DNA of 19,286 nucleotides from DASQPE01 sp964519805 (GCA_964519805.1 CAZFKN010000057.1:1-19286); one strand, 5' to 3'; numbered from the stretch's first letter, positions 7,343 to 14,213 are shown. Notes: generated by a model from the sequence alone, not told the origin. Numbers and translations: made by a program.

Positions 7343-8440
7343 TCAGCTGCTGAATCGGAAGAGCATTACGTCACCATCCTGGACGACGTAGTCTTTCCCC
7401 TCCGCCCGTGCGAGCCCCTGCTCCCGGGCACCCTTCCACCCCCCGACCCGCACGAAGTCATCGTAGGCCACCGTCTCGGCGCGGATAAAGCCCTTCTCAA
7501 AATCGGAGTGGATGACACCCGCGGCGGCTGGCGCCTGGTCGCCGCGGTGGATGGTCCATGCGCGGACTTCTTTCTCGGCGGCGGTGAAGTAACTCCGCAG
7601 CCCGAGCAAGTGATATGCCGCATGAGCCAGCCGGTCGAGCCCGGACTCGGCCAGGCCGAGGGAGGCGAGGAAGTCCGGCCGGTCGGCCGGGGCCAGCTCC
7701 GCCAGCTCGGCCTCGACCTTGGCGGAGAAGGTGACGACCTCCGCCTGCTCCTGATCGCGGGTGACCGCCGCCTGGAGAGCGACAACAAACGCGTTCCCCT
7801 CACTGATCTGGCCCTCCGCCACGTTCGCGGCGTAGAGGACCGGCTTGCCCGTCAGCAGGTTGAGCGAGCGGTACGTCGGCGCCTCCTCCTCCGTGGGCAC
7901 GACGGTGCGCGCCGGTTTGCCCGCAGCGAGCGCGGCGCGAACGGCCTCGAGGAGCCGCAGCTCCAGCCTGGCCTGGGGATCTCCGGACTTGGCCGTGCGG
8001 GCGGTCTTGTCCAGTCGCTTCTCGACGCTGGCGAGGTCGGCGAGCCCCAGCTCGATGTTGATCACCTCCCGGTCGCGCACCGGATCGACCGGCCCCATCA
8101 CGTGCTGGACGTCGGGGTCCTCGAAGCAGCGCACGACGTGCAGAATGGCGTCGACCTCGCGGATGTTGGCCAGGAACTGATTGCCCAGGCCTTCCCCCTG
8201 GCTCGCGCCTTTGACGAGCCCGGCGATATCGACGAACTCGACCGCGGCGGGAACCACTCGCTCCGGGTGCACGATCGCCGCGAGCGCGTCGAGCCGCGGA
8301 TCGGGGACCTGCACGATCCCGGTGTTGGGCTCGATCGTCGCGAAGGGATAGTTCGCGACCAGCGCCTTCGCGCTGGTGAGGGCGTTGAAGAGGGTGGACT
8401 TGCCGACGTTGGGCAGGCCGACGATTCCGAGGCGAAGCAT
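7343..8440 (-). CDS. ychF: Redox-regulated ATPase YchF (Obg-like ATPase family)
   Basis: 365 aa from the ATG at 8440, matching the ~363 aa of E. coli YchF; the open frame continues upstream but only as non-conserved sequence. P-loop GLPNVGKST is at residues 8-16, the switch II region reads VDIAGLVKGASQGEGLGNQFL (described around residues 70-90; the key part is DIAGLVKGAS), and NVAE replaces the NKxD motif, the change that gives this Obg/HflX-class protein ATP preference. The TGS domain is C-terminal, ending FEKGFIRAE…VVQDGDVMLFRF. YchF binds ribosomes and modulates stress responses. It follows pth, as in many bacteria (pth–ychF), but the 140-bp spacer holding a palindromic element is unusually long for this block. 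Confidence 0.97.
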   Translation of the reverse strand: MLRLGIVGLPNVGKSTLFNALTSAKALVANYPFATIEPNTGIVQVPDPRLDALAAIVHPERVVPAAVEFVDIAGLVKGASQGEGLGNQFLANIREVDAILHVVRCFEDPDVQHVMGPVDPVRDREVINIELGLADLASVEKRLDKTARTAKSGDPQARLELRLLEAVRAALAAGKPARTVVPTEEEAPTYRSLNLLTGKPVLYAANVAEGQISEGNAFVVALQAAVTRDQEQAEVVTFSAKVEAELAELAPADRPDFLASLGLAESGLDRLAHAAYHLLGLRSYFTAAEKEVRAWTIHRGDQAPAAAGVIHSDFEKGFIRAETVAYDDFVRVGGWKGAREQGLARAEGKDYVVQDGDVMLFRFSS

Positions 8441-8482
8441 CCTTGCATCCCAAGAGGGGCCGGAGAGGCACAGAGAACTGCA

Positions 8483-8502
8483 CACCACAGAGACACAGAG
8501 AC
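8483..8502. repeat. CACAGAG-type short repeat
   Basis: The tract CACCACAGAGACACAGAGAC consists of near-repeats of CACAGAGA. ACCACAGAG recurs exactly at 8537-8545. I recall similar CACAGAG-rich intergenic tracts dispersed in many environmental bacterial genomes; I cannot check copy number here. Confidence 0.5.
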
Positions 8503-8509
8503 AACAAAC

Positions 8510-8578
8510 AGGCACCAGCAACAACAACAACTGCGGACCACAGAGGCGCTGTGGTTTACAGTTGCAGTTCCGGTGCCT
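8510..8578. repeat. 69-bp imperfect palindrome in the ychF–pth spacer
   Basis: Three nested arm pairs share one centre: AGGCACC (8510-8516) with GGTGCCT (8572-8578), CAACTG (8528-8533) with CAGTTG (8559-8564), and ACCACAG (8537-8543) with CTGTGGT (8549-8555), with a 5-base loop AGGCG. A CAA triplet run lies in the left arm. It lies between co-directional pth and ychF. There is no T tract, so it does not look like a simple terminator; a REP- or MITE-like mobile repeat or an RNA processing hairpin are the alternatives. Confidence 0.7.
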
Positions 8579-8580
8579 CC

Positions 8581-9141
8581 TCAGGCTCCCCGGTTGAATT
8601 GGGTCATCGCCAGCTCGATGCCCTCCTCCAGCCAGCATTCGACCGCCTCCGCCATCGGATCGAGCAGCGCCTCGAGGACGTCGCGCTCCTCGCGATCGAA
8701 GTCGGACAGGACCCAGTCGGCGAGATCCTCGATCTCGGGCGGCTTGGCGCCCACGCCGATCCGGAGCCGGGCGTAATCCTGCCGCTGGAGGGCGCCCTCG
8801 ATGCTCTTGAGGCCGTTGTGTCCGCCGGCGGTGCCGGCGCCACGGAGCCGGAAGCGACCGGGGGGCAGCGCCACGTCGTCTACCAGGACCAGGAGATGCT
8901 GGGTGGGATCGAACCCGGGAAGCGCACGGAGCGGAGCCACCGCGGCTCCGCTCCGGTTCATGTAGGTCTGCGGCTTGAGCAGGGTCACTTCGCGGCCGGC
9001 CACCACCCCCGAGGCTTGCCGGGCCCGCTCGCCCCGACGGAACGCGCCCAGCTTCCACCGGTCGGCCAGGTGATCCGCCAGCCGGAAGCCGGCGTTGTGC
9101 CGGGTGTCCGCGTACTCCGGGCCGGGATTCCCCAGGCCCAC
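8581..9141 (-). CDS. pth: Peptidyl-tRNA hydrolase (Pth)
   Basis: 186 aa from the GTG at 9141. Hydrolyses peptidyl-tRNA released from stalled ribosomes. Conserved elements: GLGNPGPEY (with catalytic-site Asn), TRHNAGF (catalytic His, H15 here), KPQTYMNRSG, VLVDDVALPPG and GGHNGLKSI. The family normally begins with a short strand such as KLIVGLGNPG; the GTG start removes it, whereas an in-frame CTG at 9153 (reading LHAIVGLGNPG, 6 nt before which rplY ends) would restore it. I keep the standard codon as the coordinate but consider the CTG start at least as likely. Directly downstream of rplY, upstream of ychF. Confidence 0.96.
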   Translation of the reverse strand: MGLGNPGPEYADTRHNAGFRLADHLADRWKLGAFRRGERARQASGVVAGREVTLLKPQTYMNRSGAAVAPLRALPGFDPTQHLLVLVDDVALPPGRFRLRGAGTAGGHNGLKSIEGALQRQDYARLRIGVGAKPPEIEDLADWVLSDFDREERDVLEALLDPMAEAVECWLEEGIELAMTQFNRGA

Positions 9142-9156
9142 GATCGCGTGCAGGGC

Positions 9157-9831
9157 CTACTTCTCTTCGGCCTCGTCCTCGGCCTCTGCCTTGGGCTTCC
9201 GGATGAGCTCCGGCTCGGCCGGTGCAATGACCTCGGCCTCGCCTGCCACCGGCGCCGGCGCTTCTTCGGTCCGCGGTGCCACGACCGAGCAGACCGGCGA
9301 TTCGGCGGGGTTCAGGATGCGCGCCTTCTGAACCGAGACCTCCCGCACGAAAAGCGAGTGGCCAATGGCGAGGTCGGTGACGTCGAGGTCGATGTGATCC
9401 GGAATGTCCGCCGGAAGCACCTCCACCTCCAACGAGTAGAGCACCTGATCGAGCACGCCGCCGAAGTTGCGCACGCCGTCGGGAATGCCGGTCAGGCGGA
9501 CGGGGACGGAGACCGTGACTTTCTCATCCGCCTTCACCTCGTAGAGGTCGAGGTGCAGGATGTTGACCGGGCGGAGCGGATCACGCTGGATCTCGCGGAT
9601 CAGCGCCTTGACCGGCGCCCGCTGATCGACGGTGACGTCGACGATCGTGGTCGCCGCGCTGATGCTGCCCAGCAGCTTGGTGAGCGCCAGCGTCTCGACC
9701 GTGACGGCCTCCGACGGACGGTCGTGGCCGTAGATGACGGCGGGGACGTTGCCGCTGCGCCGGAGCGTGCGCGCGGCGCCCTTGCCGGTGAGGGAGCGCG
9801 TGCGCGCCTGGATGTTCGCTTGCTGGGCCAT
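9157..9831 (-). CDS. rplY: 50S ribosomal protein L25 / general stress protein CTC (bL25)
   Basis: 224 aa, the long CTC form: an N-terminal 5S-rRNA-binding L25 domain (about 5-92; GNVPAVIYGH, LIREIQRDPLRPVNILHLDL), a C-terminal TL5-type beta domain (about 98-185; VPVRLTGIPDGVRNFGGVLDQ, HIDLDVTDLAIGHSLFVREV) and an Ala/Glu/Pro-rich acidic tail (190-224). It starts at an ATG 23 bp after prs and ends just before pth, giving the common prs–rplY–pth order. Confidence 0.98.
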   Translation of the reverse strand: MAQQANIQARTRSLTGKGAARTLRRSGNVPAVIYGHDRPSEAVTVETLALTKLLGSISAATTIVDVTVDQRAPVKALIREIQRDPLRPVNILHLDLYEVKADEKVTVSVPVRLTGIPDGVRNFGGVLDQVLYSLEVEVLPADIPDHIDLDVTDLAIGHSLFVREVSVQKARILNPAESPVCSVVAPRTEEAPAPVAGEAEVIAPAEPELIRKPKAEAEDEAEEK

Positions 9832-9854
9832 CGGTCAAGTCCTCGAATCCGGGT

Positions 9855-10808
9855 CTAGTCGAACAGCGAGCTCACCGACTGATCGCTGTGGGTGTAGCCG
9901 ATCGCTTTGGACAGGAGTCCCGCGATCGACAGCACCTTGAGGCGATCGAACCGGCGCTCCGGAGGAATCGCGATGGTGTTGGTCACCGCGACTTCCTTTA
10001 CCGGTGACGCCGTGAAGCGATCCACCGCCGGGCCGGAGAGCAGGGCGTGCGTCGCGCAGCAGTAGATGTCCTGCGCACCGAGCCGCTTGAGCGCGTGGAC
10101 CGCTTCGACCATCGTCCCCGCCGTGTCGATCATGTCGTCGGGGATGAGGCAGTCCCGCCCCGTCACCTCGCCCACCACGTTCACGACCTCGGCGATGTTG
10201 GCCGAAGGCCGGCGCTTGTCGATGATCGCGATGGACGCGTTCAGCCGCTTGGCAAAGCCGCGCGCCATCTTGGCGGAACCGACGTCGGGTGCGACCACGA
10301 CCAGATCCTTGAGCGACTTCTGCCGGTAGTGGTTCACGAACGCCGGCGCGGCGTACAGGTGATCGACCGGCAGGTCGAAGAACCCCTGGAGCTGGTGCTG
10401 ATGAAAGTCCATCGCCAGCACCCGGTCGGCTCCGGCCACCGAGACCATGTTCGCCAGCAGCTTCGCGCTGATCGCAACCCGCGGCTGCTCCTTGCGATCC
10501 TGTCGCGCGTAGCCGAAGTACGGGATCACCGCGGTGATACGGGCTGCGCTCGCGCGCCGGGCCGCGTCCATCAGGAGCAGCAGCTCCATGATGTTTTCCG
10601 CGGGCGGGTTCGTGGGCTGGATGATGAAGACATCCCGCCCGCGCACGTTCTCGTCGATCTTGACGAAGATCTCGCCGTCCGCGAACCGACGGATCGTCAC
10701 CTGGCAGAGCGGCTGACCGAGATGTGCCGCCACCTCTTCCGCGAGGGGGCGGTTGCCGGTGCCGCTCATGAGGAGCATCTGGCTCCGAGCCTGCGAAAGA
10801 TCCGCCAT
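9855..10808 (-). CDS. prs: Ribose-phosphate pyrophosphokinase (class I PRPP synthase)
   Basis: 317 aa against 315 in E. coli. Makes PRPP from ribose 5-phosphate and ATP for nucleotide, His and Trp synthesis. Conserved parts: RFADGEIFVKIDENVRG (41-57), PYFGYARQDRK (96-106), MDFHQHQLQGFFDLPVDHL (133-151, with the active-site His), IIDKRRP, and the PRPP-binding loop DDMIDTAGT (224-232). I use the ATG at 10808, but it has no clear Shine–Dalgarno; the in-frame ATG at 10778 (MLLMSGTGNRPLAEE) is preceded by GGAG and aligns better with the usual N-terminus, so the protein may be 307 aa. First gene of the prs–rplY–pth–ychF run. Confidence 0.97.
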   Translation of the reverse strand: MADLSQARSQMLLMSGTGNRPLAEEVAAHLGQPLCQVTIRRFADGEIFVKIDENVRGRDVFIIQPTNPPAENIMELLLLMDAARRASAARITAVIPYFGYARQDRKEQPRVAISAKLLANMVSVAGADRVLAMDFHQHQLQGFFDLPVDHLYAAPAFVNHYRQKSLKDLVVVAPDVGSAKMARGFAKRLNASIAIIDKRRPSANIAEVVNVVGEVTGRDCLIPDDMIDTAGTMVEAVHALKRLGAQDIYCCATHALLSGPAVDRFTASPVKEVAVTNTIAIPPERRFDRLKVLSIAGLLSKAIGYTHSDQSVSSLFD

Positions 10809-10821
10809 ACGAGAGCCCGAA

Positions 10822-10851
10822 AAACTAGTTGCAGGGTATGGACTTAGTCAA
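10822..10851 (-). promoter_or_regulatory. Weak candidate promoter for prs
   Basis: On the minus strand TTGACT (10851-10846) is a good -35, but 18 bp later there is only TAGTTT as a -10. It would place transcription start very close to the ATG at 10808, which fits better with initiation at the internal ATG at 10778. Confidence 0.25.
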
Positions 10852-10998
10852 CCGGCAGCCGGGCTGCTGGCGCGCCTTCACGCGACACCAGCCGCGCTAC
10901 GCCCGGCGAGCGTTTCGCCACGACCGGCGGGGCCATGCGGTCCCACCGCCTTCTCGGCTCCCGGGGCGGGCGCGGCCGCTACAGCATCTGAGCCGGGG

Positions 10999-11113
10999 CA
11001 ATCCACATCAGGGTCCACACCCCGTCCACAGGGTGCGGCCGCCTGGGTCGGCGGGACAACGCATTACGGGGGGCCTATTTCGATGCGCCCCCGCACATTT
11101 CCACTGTGGATGA
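10999..11113. promoter_or_regulatory. Cluster of DnaA-box-like sites in the 330-bp gap upstream of prs
   Basis: The gap 10809-11138 has no convincing gene. It contains CAATCCACA (10999-11007), GGGTCCACA (11011-11019) and CCGTCCACA (11022-11030), whose TCCACA cores are spaced 12 and 11 bp, about one helical turn. TCATCCACA on the minus strand (11113-11105) matches the TTATCCACA consensus in eight of nine positions. The last box overlaps a TCCAC-T-GTGGA palindrome (11100-11110). A CGGGGG/CCCCCG hairpin (11067-11072, 11088-11093) lies between. These could bind DnaA or another regulator; the first three match only loosely. Confidence 0.35.
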
Positions 11114-11138
11114 TTCCGGCGAGCCGGGTATAACTCGG

Positions 11139-11348
11139 TCAGAATCCTCCGCTCCACTCTGAGCCGCAGGCGCACCGGTGGGGGCCGAAGTGGCCGGCAT
11201 CCCGATAGCACACGCACGACGACCGGCCGGCGCCTGGATGCAGGAGGCACACGTGCTCTTCGCCGGACTTCATGAGGGTGCGTTCGAGGTTGCGGGCGAT
11301 CTCACGGAGGAGGGAGGCATGGGACGGGGTGTGTATCGTCTGCGTCAT
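11139..11348 (-). CDS. Small Cys/His-rich protein of unknown function
   Basis: 69 aa from the ATG at 11348, chosen because GGAG lies 7 nt upstream (an in-frame ATG at 11366 lacks this). The N-terminal half (about 10-30) is a helix-forming basic/acidic segment; the C-terminal half holds C34, C45, C47, H53, H57, C59 and C61, which suggests a small zinc-binding fold (…HVCLLHPGAG…, CVCYRD, HRCACGSEW). I do not recognise a family. It is transcribed away from the DUF445 gene, with a 181-bp shared spacer containing an AT-rich patch at 11377-11400. The Cys/His spacing makes a real gene more likely than a chance frame. Confidence 0.55.
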   Translation of the reverse strand: MTQTIHTPSHASLLREIARNLERTLMKSGEEHVCLLHPGAGRSSCVCYRDAGHFGPHRCACGSEWSGGF

Positions 11349-11529
11349 CGGAGGTCTCCGGTGCAAGGCGCTATGCTACGATTTTAATTTCCACACCGCT
11401 AGTCCCTCCTTTTCCACGACGATGTCCACGCGTGCGGAGAGATCGAGGAAGTTCCGCGCACCGCGCCCCTTACGAACGCGACTACATTTTCAGCCTCACT
11501 GCCCTTCGCGCGAGGCGACCACGACAACC

Positions 11530-12774
11530 ATGCCGGTGATGGACGAGGCGGCCCGACGGTCGCAGCTCGTGAAGATGAAGCGAGTAGCGACGGGCCTCCT
11601 GGTCGTTGCGCTTCTCATCTTTCTCGCCGCGCGCGCCTTCGAGCCCGTCTATCCGTGGCTTGGCTTCGTGCGGGCCACGGCGGAAGCGTCGCTCGTGGGC
11701 GGTCTCGCCGACTGGTTCGCCGTCACCGCCCTGTTCCGCCGGCCGCTGGGGCTGCCGATCCCGCACACCGCCATCATCCCGACCCAGAAGGACCGCATCG
11801 GCCGCGTGCTCGCGAATTTCGTCGAGAAACACTTCCTGTCGCGTGAGGTCCTGTCGGCCAAGCTCAGCGCATTGCACGTGTCGGAGCGGGCGGCGCGCTG
11901 GCTCATCCATCCGGAGAACAGCGCGCGGGTGGCGACCCAGGTCGCCGCGGCGGTAGCCAAGGCCGTCGAGGCGCTGCCGCAGGGCGAAATCACCGATCTG
12001 ATCCGGCGCGGCGCCGTCGCCCGGCTCCAGACTGTCCGCGTGGCTCCGATCCTCGGCAACATGCTCTCCGTCGTCGCGGCGGAGGATCGACACCAGGAGC
12101 TGCTGGACGAGGCGATCGGTCTCGTGTCGCGCGCGGTGGCGGAGAACCGGGAGGTGCTGCGCGACAGCTTCCGGCAGGGTACACCGTGGTGGCTGCCCGA
12201 AGTGGTCGACGAGGCGGTCTACCGGCGCATTCTCTCGGCGCTCGACGCGCTGCTCGCCGACGTGCGGGCCGATCCCGCACATCCCCTGCGGCGACGTTTC
12301 GACGAGGCCACCCGGGATTTCATCGAGCGGCTCAAGCACTCACCGGACGTCATCGCGCGGGCGGAAGTCCTCAAGCGGGACGTCCTGGATGATGCGCTCA
12401 TGGATGCGATGTCCACGGCGCTCTGGGAGCGGGTGCGGCAGGCCGCGGCGCGCTACGGCGCGGAGCCCGACCGGGCGTCGCTCGAGCCGCTCGAGCGGGG
12501 TCTCGTGACGCTCGGTGAGTCGCTGCTGGCCAACGAGTCGCTGCTGGCCGAGCTGGACGCCTTTCTCGCCGGACAGGTGTCGGCCATGCTGGAGGATCAT
12601 CGACAGGAGGTCGGGGAGCTGATCGCGGACACGGTGCGCGCGTGGCCGCCCGAGATCGCGGCGGATCGGCTGGAGCTGGCTGTGGGCCGCGACCTGCAGT
12701 TCATCCGCCTGAACGGGACCCTGGTGGGCGGCCTGGCCGGGCTGGTGATCTACACGTTCATGCGGTTGTGGTGA
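11530..12774 (+). CDS. DUF445 family membrane protein (YjiN-like)
   Basis: 414 aa from the ATG at 11530 (MPVMDEAARR). An N-terminal membrane segment (about 20-37, GLLVVALLIFLAARAF) precedes the DUF445 signature: SLVGGLADWFAVTALFRRPL, then GLPIPHTAIIPTQKDRIG. A long, mostly helical, charged central region follows, and a C-terminal membrane segment (LNGTLVGGLAGLVIYTFMRL) ends the protein, as in the family. Function unknown; the E. coli member is YjiN. The start is uncertain: the frame is open further upstream with an ATG at 11422 and no start has a clear Shine–Dalgarno. Its 3' end overlaps the convergent methyltransferase gene by 17 bp. Confidence 0.9.
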   Translation: MPVMDEAARRSQLVKMKRVATGLLVVALLIFLAARAFEPVYPWLGFVRATAEASLVGGLADWFAVTALFRRPLGLPIPHTAIIPTQKDRIGRVLANFVEKHFLSREVLSAKLSALHVSERAARWLIHPENSARVATQVAAAVAKAVEALPQGEITDLIRRGAVARLQTVRVAPILGNMLSVVAAEDRHQELLDEAIGLVSRAVAENREVLRDSFRQGTPWWLPEVVDEAVYRRILSALDALLADVRADPAHPLRRRFDEATRDFIERLKHSPDVIARAEVLKRDVLDDALMDAMSTALWERVRQAAARYGAEPDRASLEPLERGLVTLGESLLANESLLAELDAFLAGQVSAMLEDHRQEVGELIADTVRAWPPEIAADRLELAVGRDLQFIRLNGTLVGGLAGLVIYTFMRLW

Positions 12775-13576
12775 CGTCGCTATCATCAGCCGGTCGATGA
12801 AACAACATGGCGACTCGGGTTTGGTACGCCGTGGGGAGGAGGGGCAGAAGCCACGGATCGATGACCGCATCGAGCCGCGGAAGGATTCGGCTCCGGGGCA
12901 ACCGCCCGGCGACCGAACTTCGGTTGGACGCGCCCCAGGCCCGCCGAAGCTTCCCAACCGCAGCGGCGAGAATGGCGTATCGCGCCCCTCGATGCCATCG
13001 AAGACGGAGCCCAAACGTTCCGGCCAGGTCTACCCATTCCGTGAGTGGGCGAGGGGATTCGCCGACCCCGGGCGGCGCGTGCCGCCCCACAGCCTCGAAG
13101 AGCAGCAGATAGCCGCCGGGCCTGAGCACCCGCTTCAGCTCGGTCAGGATACGCGCCTGCGCGGGGTATTCGTTGTGGTGGAGCACGGCGATCGAGACCG
13201 CGACGTCGAATGTGCCGGGCCCATACGGAATTCGGTCGCCGTCGACGCGACGGAGCTCTGCGGCTGGCCACCGACGCCGCGCAATGGCCAGCATTGGCTC
13301 GACGAGATCGACGCCGCTGTACTGGCAGCCCCACCGTTGAAAGAACGGTACCCAGCGGCCGGGGCCGCAGCCGTAGTCGAGAAGCCGGCTGCCACGCAAC
13401 GGGTGCAGTCGCTCGAGTCGCTGGAACGCTGCGGTCAGCACGCGGCGCTGCACCCGGTCGATGCCAGCGTTCTCGATCGGGTCGTCTAGGCAGGCCGCCC
13501 GGAGGGGGTCACCGCCGCTTTGCAGCGCCCGGCCTGCCCAATGCGTCTCCGGCTCGTAGGTGCTCCGGCCCGCCAT
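12758..13576 (-). CDS. Class I SAM-dependent methyltransferase
   Basis: 272 aa. SAM-binding motif I LLDYGCGPG (65-73), motif II acidic residue in GVDLVEPML (D90), a motif around FDVAVSIAVLHH (123-134) and a post-motif LRPGGYLLLFE (151-161) place it in the Methyltransf_11/25 group. The C-terminal third (about 175-272) is basic and may bind the acceptor; the substrate cannot be told from sequence. It starts 18 bp after the cupin gene on the same strand, so both are probably one transcript under the riboswitch upstream of the cupin. Proximity to surface-glycan genes suggests, without proving, a small-molecule or sugar acceptor. No strong Shine–Dalgarno; translation may depend on coupling. Confidence 0.88.
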   Translation of the reverse strand: MAGRSTYEPETHWAGRALQSGGDPLRAACLDDPIENAGIDRVQRRVLTAAFQRLERLHPLRGSRLLDYGCGPGRWVPFFQRWGCQYSGVDLVEPMLAIARRRWPAAELRRVDGDRIPYGPGTFDVAVSIAVLHHNEYPAQARILTELKRVLRPGGYLLLFEAVGRHAPPGVGESPRPLTEWVDLAGTFGLRLRWHRGARYAILAAAVGKLRRAWGASNRSSVAGRLPRSRILPRLDAVIDPWLLPLLPTAYQTRVAMLFHRPADDSDVTTTA

Positions 13577-13594
13577 GTCAGCGAATTGGTGTCG

Positions 13595-13924
13595 CTACCG
13601 TTTCAGCTCGACCAAGATGAGCTCCAACCGCTTGCCGCCAACATTCTCAGGCAGGTGCTCCTCAGTCGGGGTCCAGATCGTTTCTCCGGCCCGCCCGCGA
13701 CGCTCCTCGCTCGTTCCATCGGGCCGCGTGAACTTGGCATGGAAGTCGGTTAGGCAAATCAGCACAGCGCCTGGGTGACCATGCATCACGGACTTCTCGT
13801 GCGGGCCGTAGCTGATCCGTAATACGCGGACCCGTTCGTTTTCCATTTCCACCTTATAGTGCTTGGGATCGACGGCAACCGGGTCGGCGTGAGCTCGGGG
13901 CGACGCTTTCGTGTGGGTTGTCAT
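13595..13924 (-). CDS. Small single-domain cupin protein
   Basis: 109 aa from an ATG with AAGGAG 8 nt upstream. The conserved double-stranded beta-helix metal-site pattern is visible: motif 1 around SVMHGHPG (H48, H50, also H42/E43) and motif 2 GRAGETIWTPTEEHLPENVG (E81, H90). Such short cupins bind a metal and act as isomerases, dioxygenases or ligand sensors; substrate unknown. It is the first gene after a predicted c-di-GMP riboswitch and is followed 18 bp later by the methyltransferase. There is no signal peptide, so it should be cytoplasmic. Confidence 0.8.
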   Translation of the reverse strand: MTTHTKASPRAHADPVAVDPKHYKVEMENERVRVLRISYGPHEKSVMHGHPGAVLICLTDFHAKFTRPDGTSEERRGRAGETIWTPTEEHLPENVGGKRLELILVELKR

Positions 13925-13995
13925 AGACCGCTCTCCTTCTTGAGACAGTTGGCGCTAGCTCATGCACCTGCGGGCCGGACGCGGGTATCCACCAT

Positions 13996-14028
13996 CCCGC
14001 GGCGCTGAGCGCGGGGGGCAAAGCAAAC
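13996..14028 (-). promoter_or_regulatory. Candidate riboswitch expression platform (core-complementary segment plus GC hairpin)
   Basis: Just after the aptamer the minus-strand RNA contains GCTTTGC (14024-14018), the exact complement of the aptamer core GCAAAGC (14121-14115), overlapping TTTGCCC, which can also pair with the P1 strand GGGCA. It is followed by a CCCGCG/CGCGGG hairpin (14015-14010 with 14001-13996). The segment could compete with the ligand-bound fold. No T tract follows the hairpin, so a simple intrinsic terminator is not evident. Confidence 0.4.
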
Positions 14029-14035
14029 GCCGGGC

Positions 14036-14156
14036 TACCATTCGGCAGCTCGGCGATCTGGAGTCCTTCGTGGCGCTCAGGAACGACGGCGTCGCGGAGG
14101 AGGGAGGACCCGTGGCTTTGCGGCCCCGGCTTTCACCGGGTGTGCCCTTGTCGATC
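14036..14156 (-). ncRNA. Predicted cyclic-di-GMP-I (GEMM) riboswitch aptamer
   Basis: Read on the minus strand, the order of conserved blocks matches the GEMM-I motif: ACAAGGGCACACC (14150-14138; GGCA forms one P1 strand), P2 with CCCGG/CCGGG arms and a U-GAAA-G tetraloop (14140-14124), the conserved GCAAAGCCACGGG (14121-14109), P3 GGGTCCT (14111-14105) pairing with AGGACTC further on, and GATCGCCGAGCTGCCGAA near 14059-14041 whose TGCC closes P1 with GGCA. The base equivalent to the ligand-contacting G20 appears to be G, as in c-di-GMP rather than cGAMP binders (by alignment from memory). It ends about 110 nt before the cupin ATG. Covariance-model search would settle it; I am fairly confident from block order. 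Confidence 0.72.
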
Positions 14157-14180
14157 TTACGCGCCCATGATCGGTCACCA

Positions 14181-14209
14181 AATCTGGGTGGCGGTGCAGG
14201 TACCGTCAA
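14181..14209 (-). promoter_or_regulatory. Candidate promoter for the riboswitch–cupin–methyltransferase transcript
   Basis: On the minus strand TTGACG (14209-14204) is followed after 17 bp by CAGATT (14186-14181), a weak -10. Its predicted start near 14174 lies about 20 nt before the aptamer, which is the reason I report it. Immediately upstream (14214-14226) is the palindrome GCAGCT-T-AGCTGC. Confidence 0.35.
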
Positions 14210-14213
14210 TGGC

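Noticed and set aside
8441..9058. N-terminal extension of YchF to 571 aa
   Set aside because: Reads through the palindromic spacer and antiphase through pth; the real protein begins at MLRLGIVGLPNVGKST.
10829..11113. 94-aa plus-strand frame in the prs upstream gap
   Set aside because: Low-complexity Arg/Pro/His composition, no ribosome site and overlap with the DnaA-box-like cluster.
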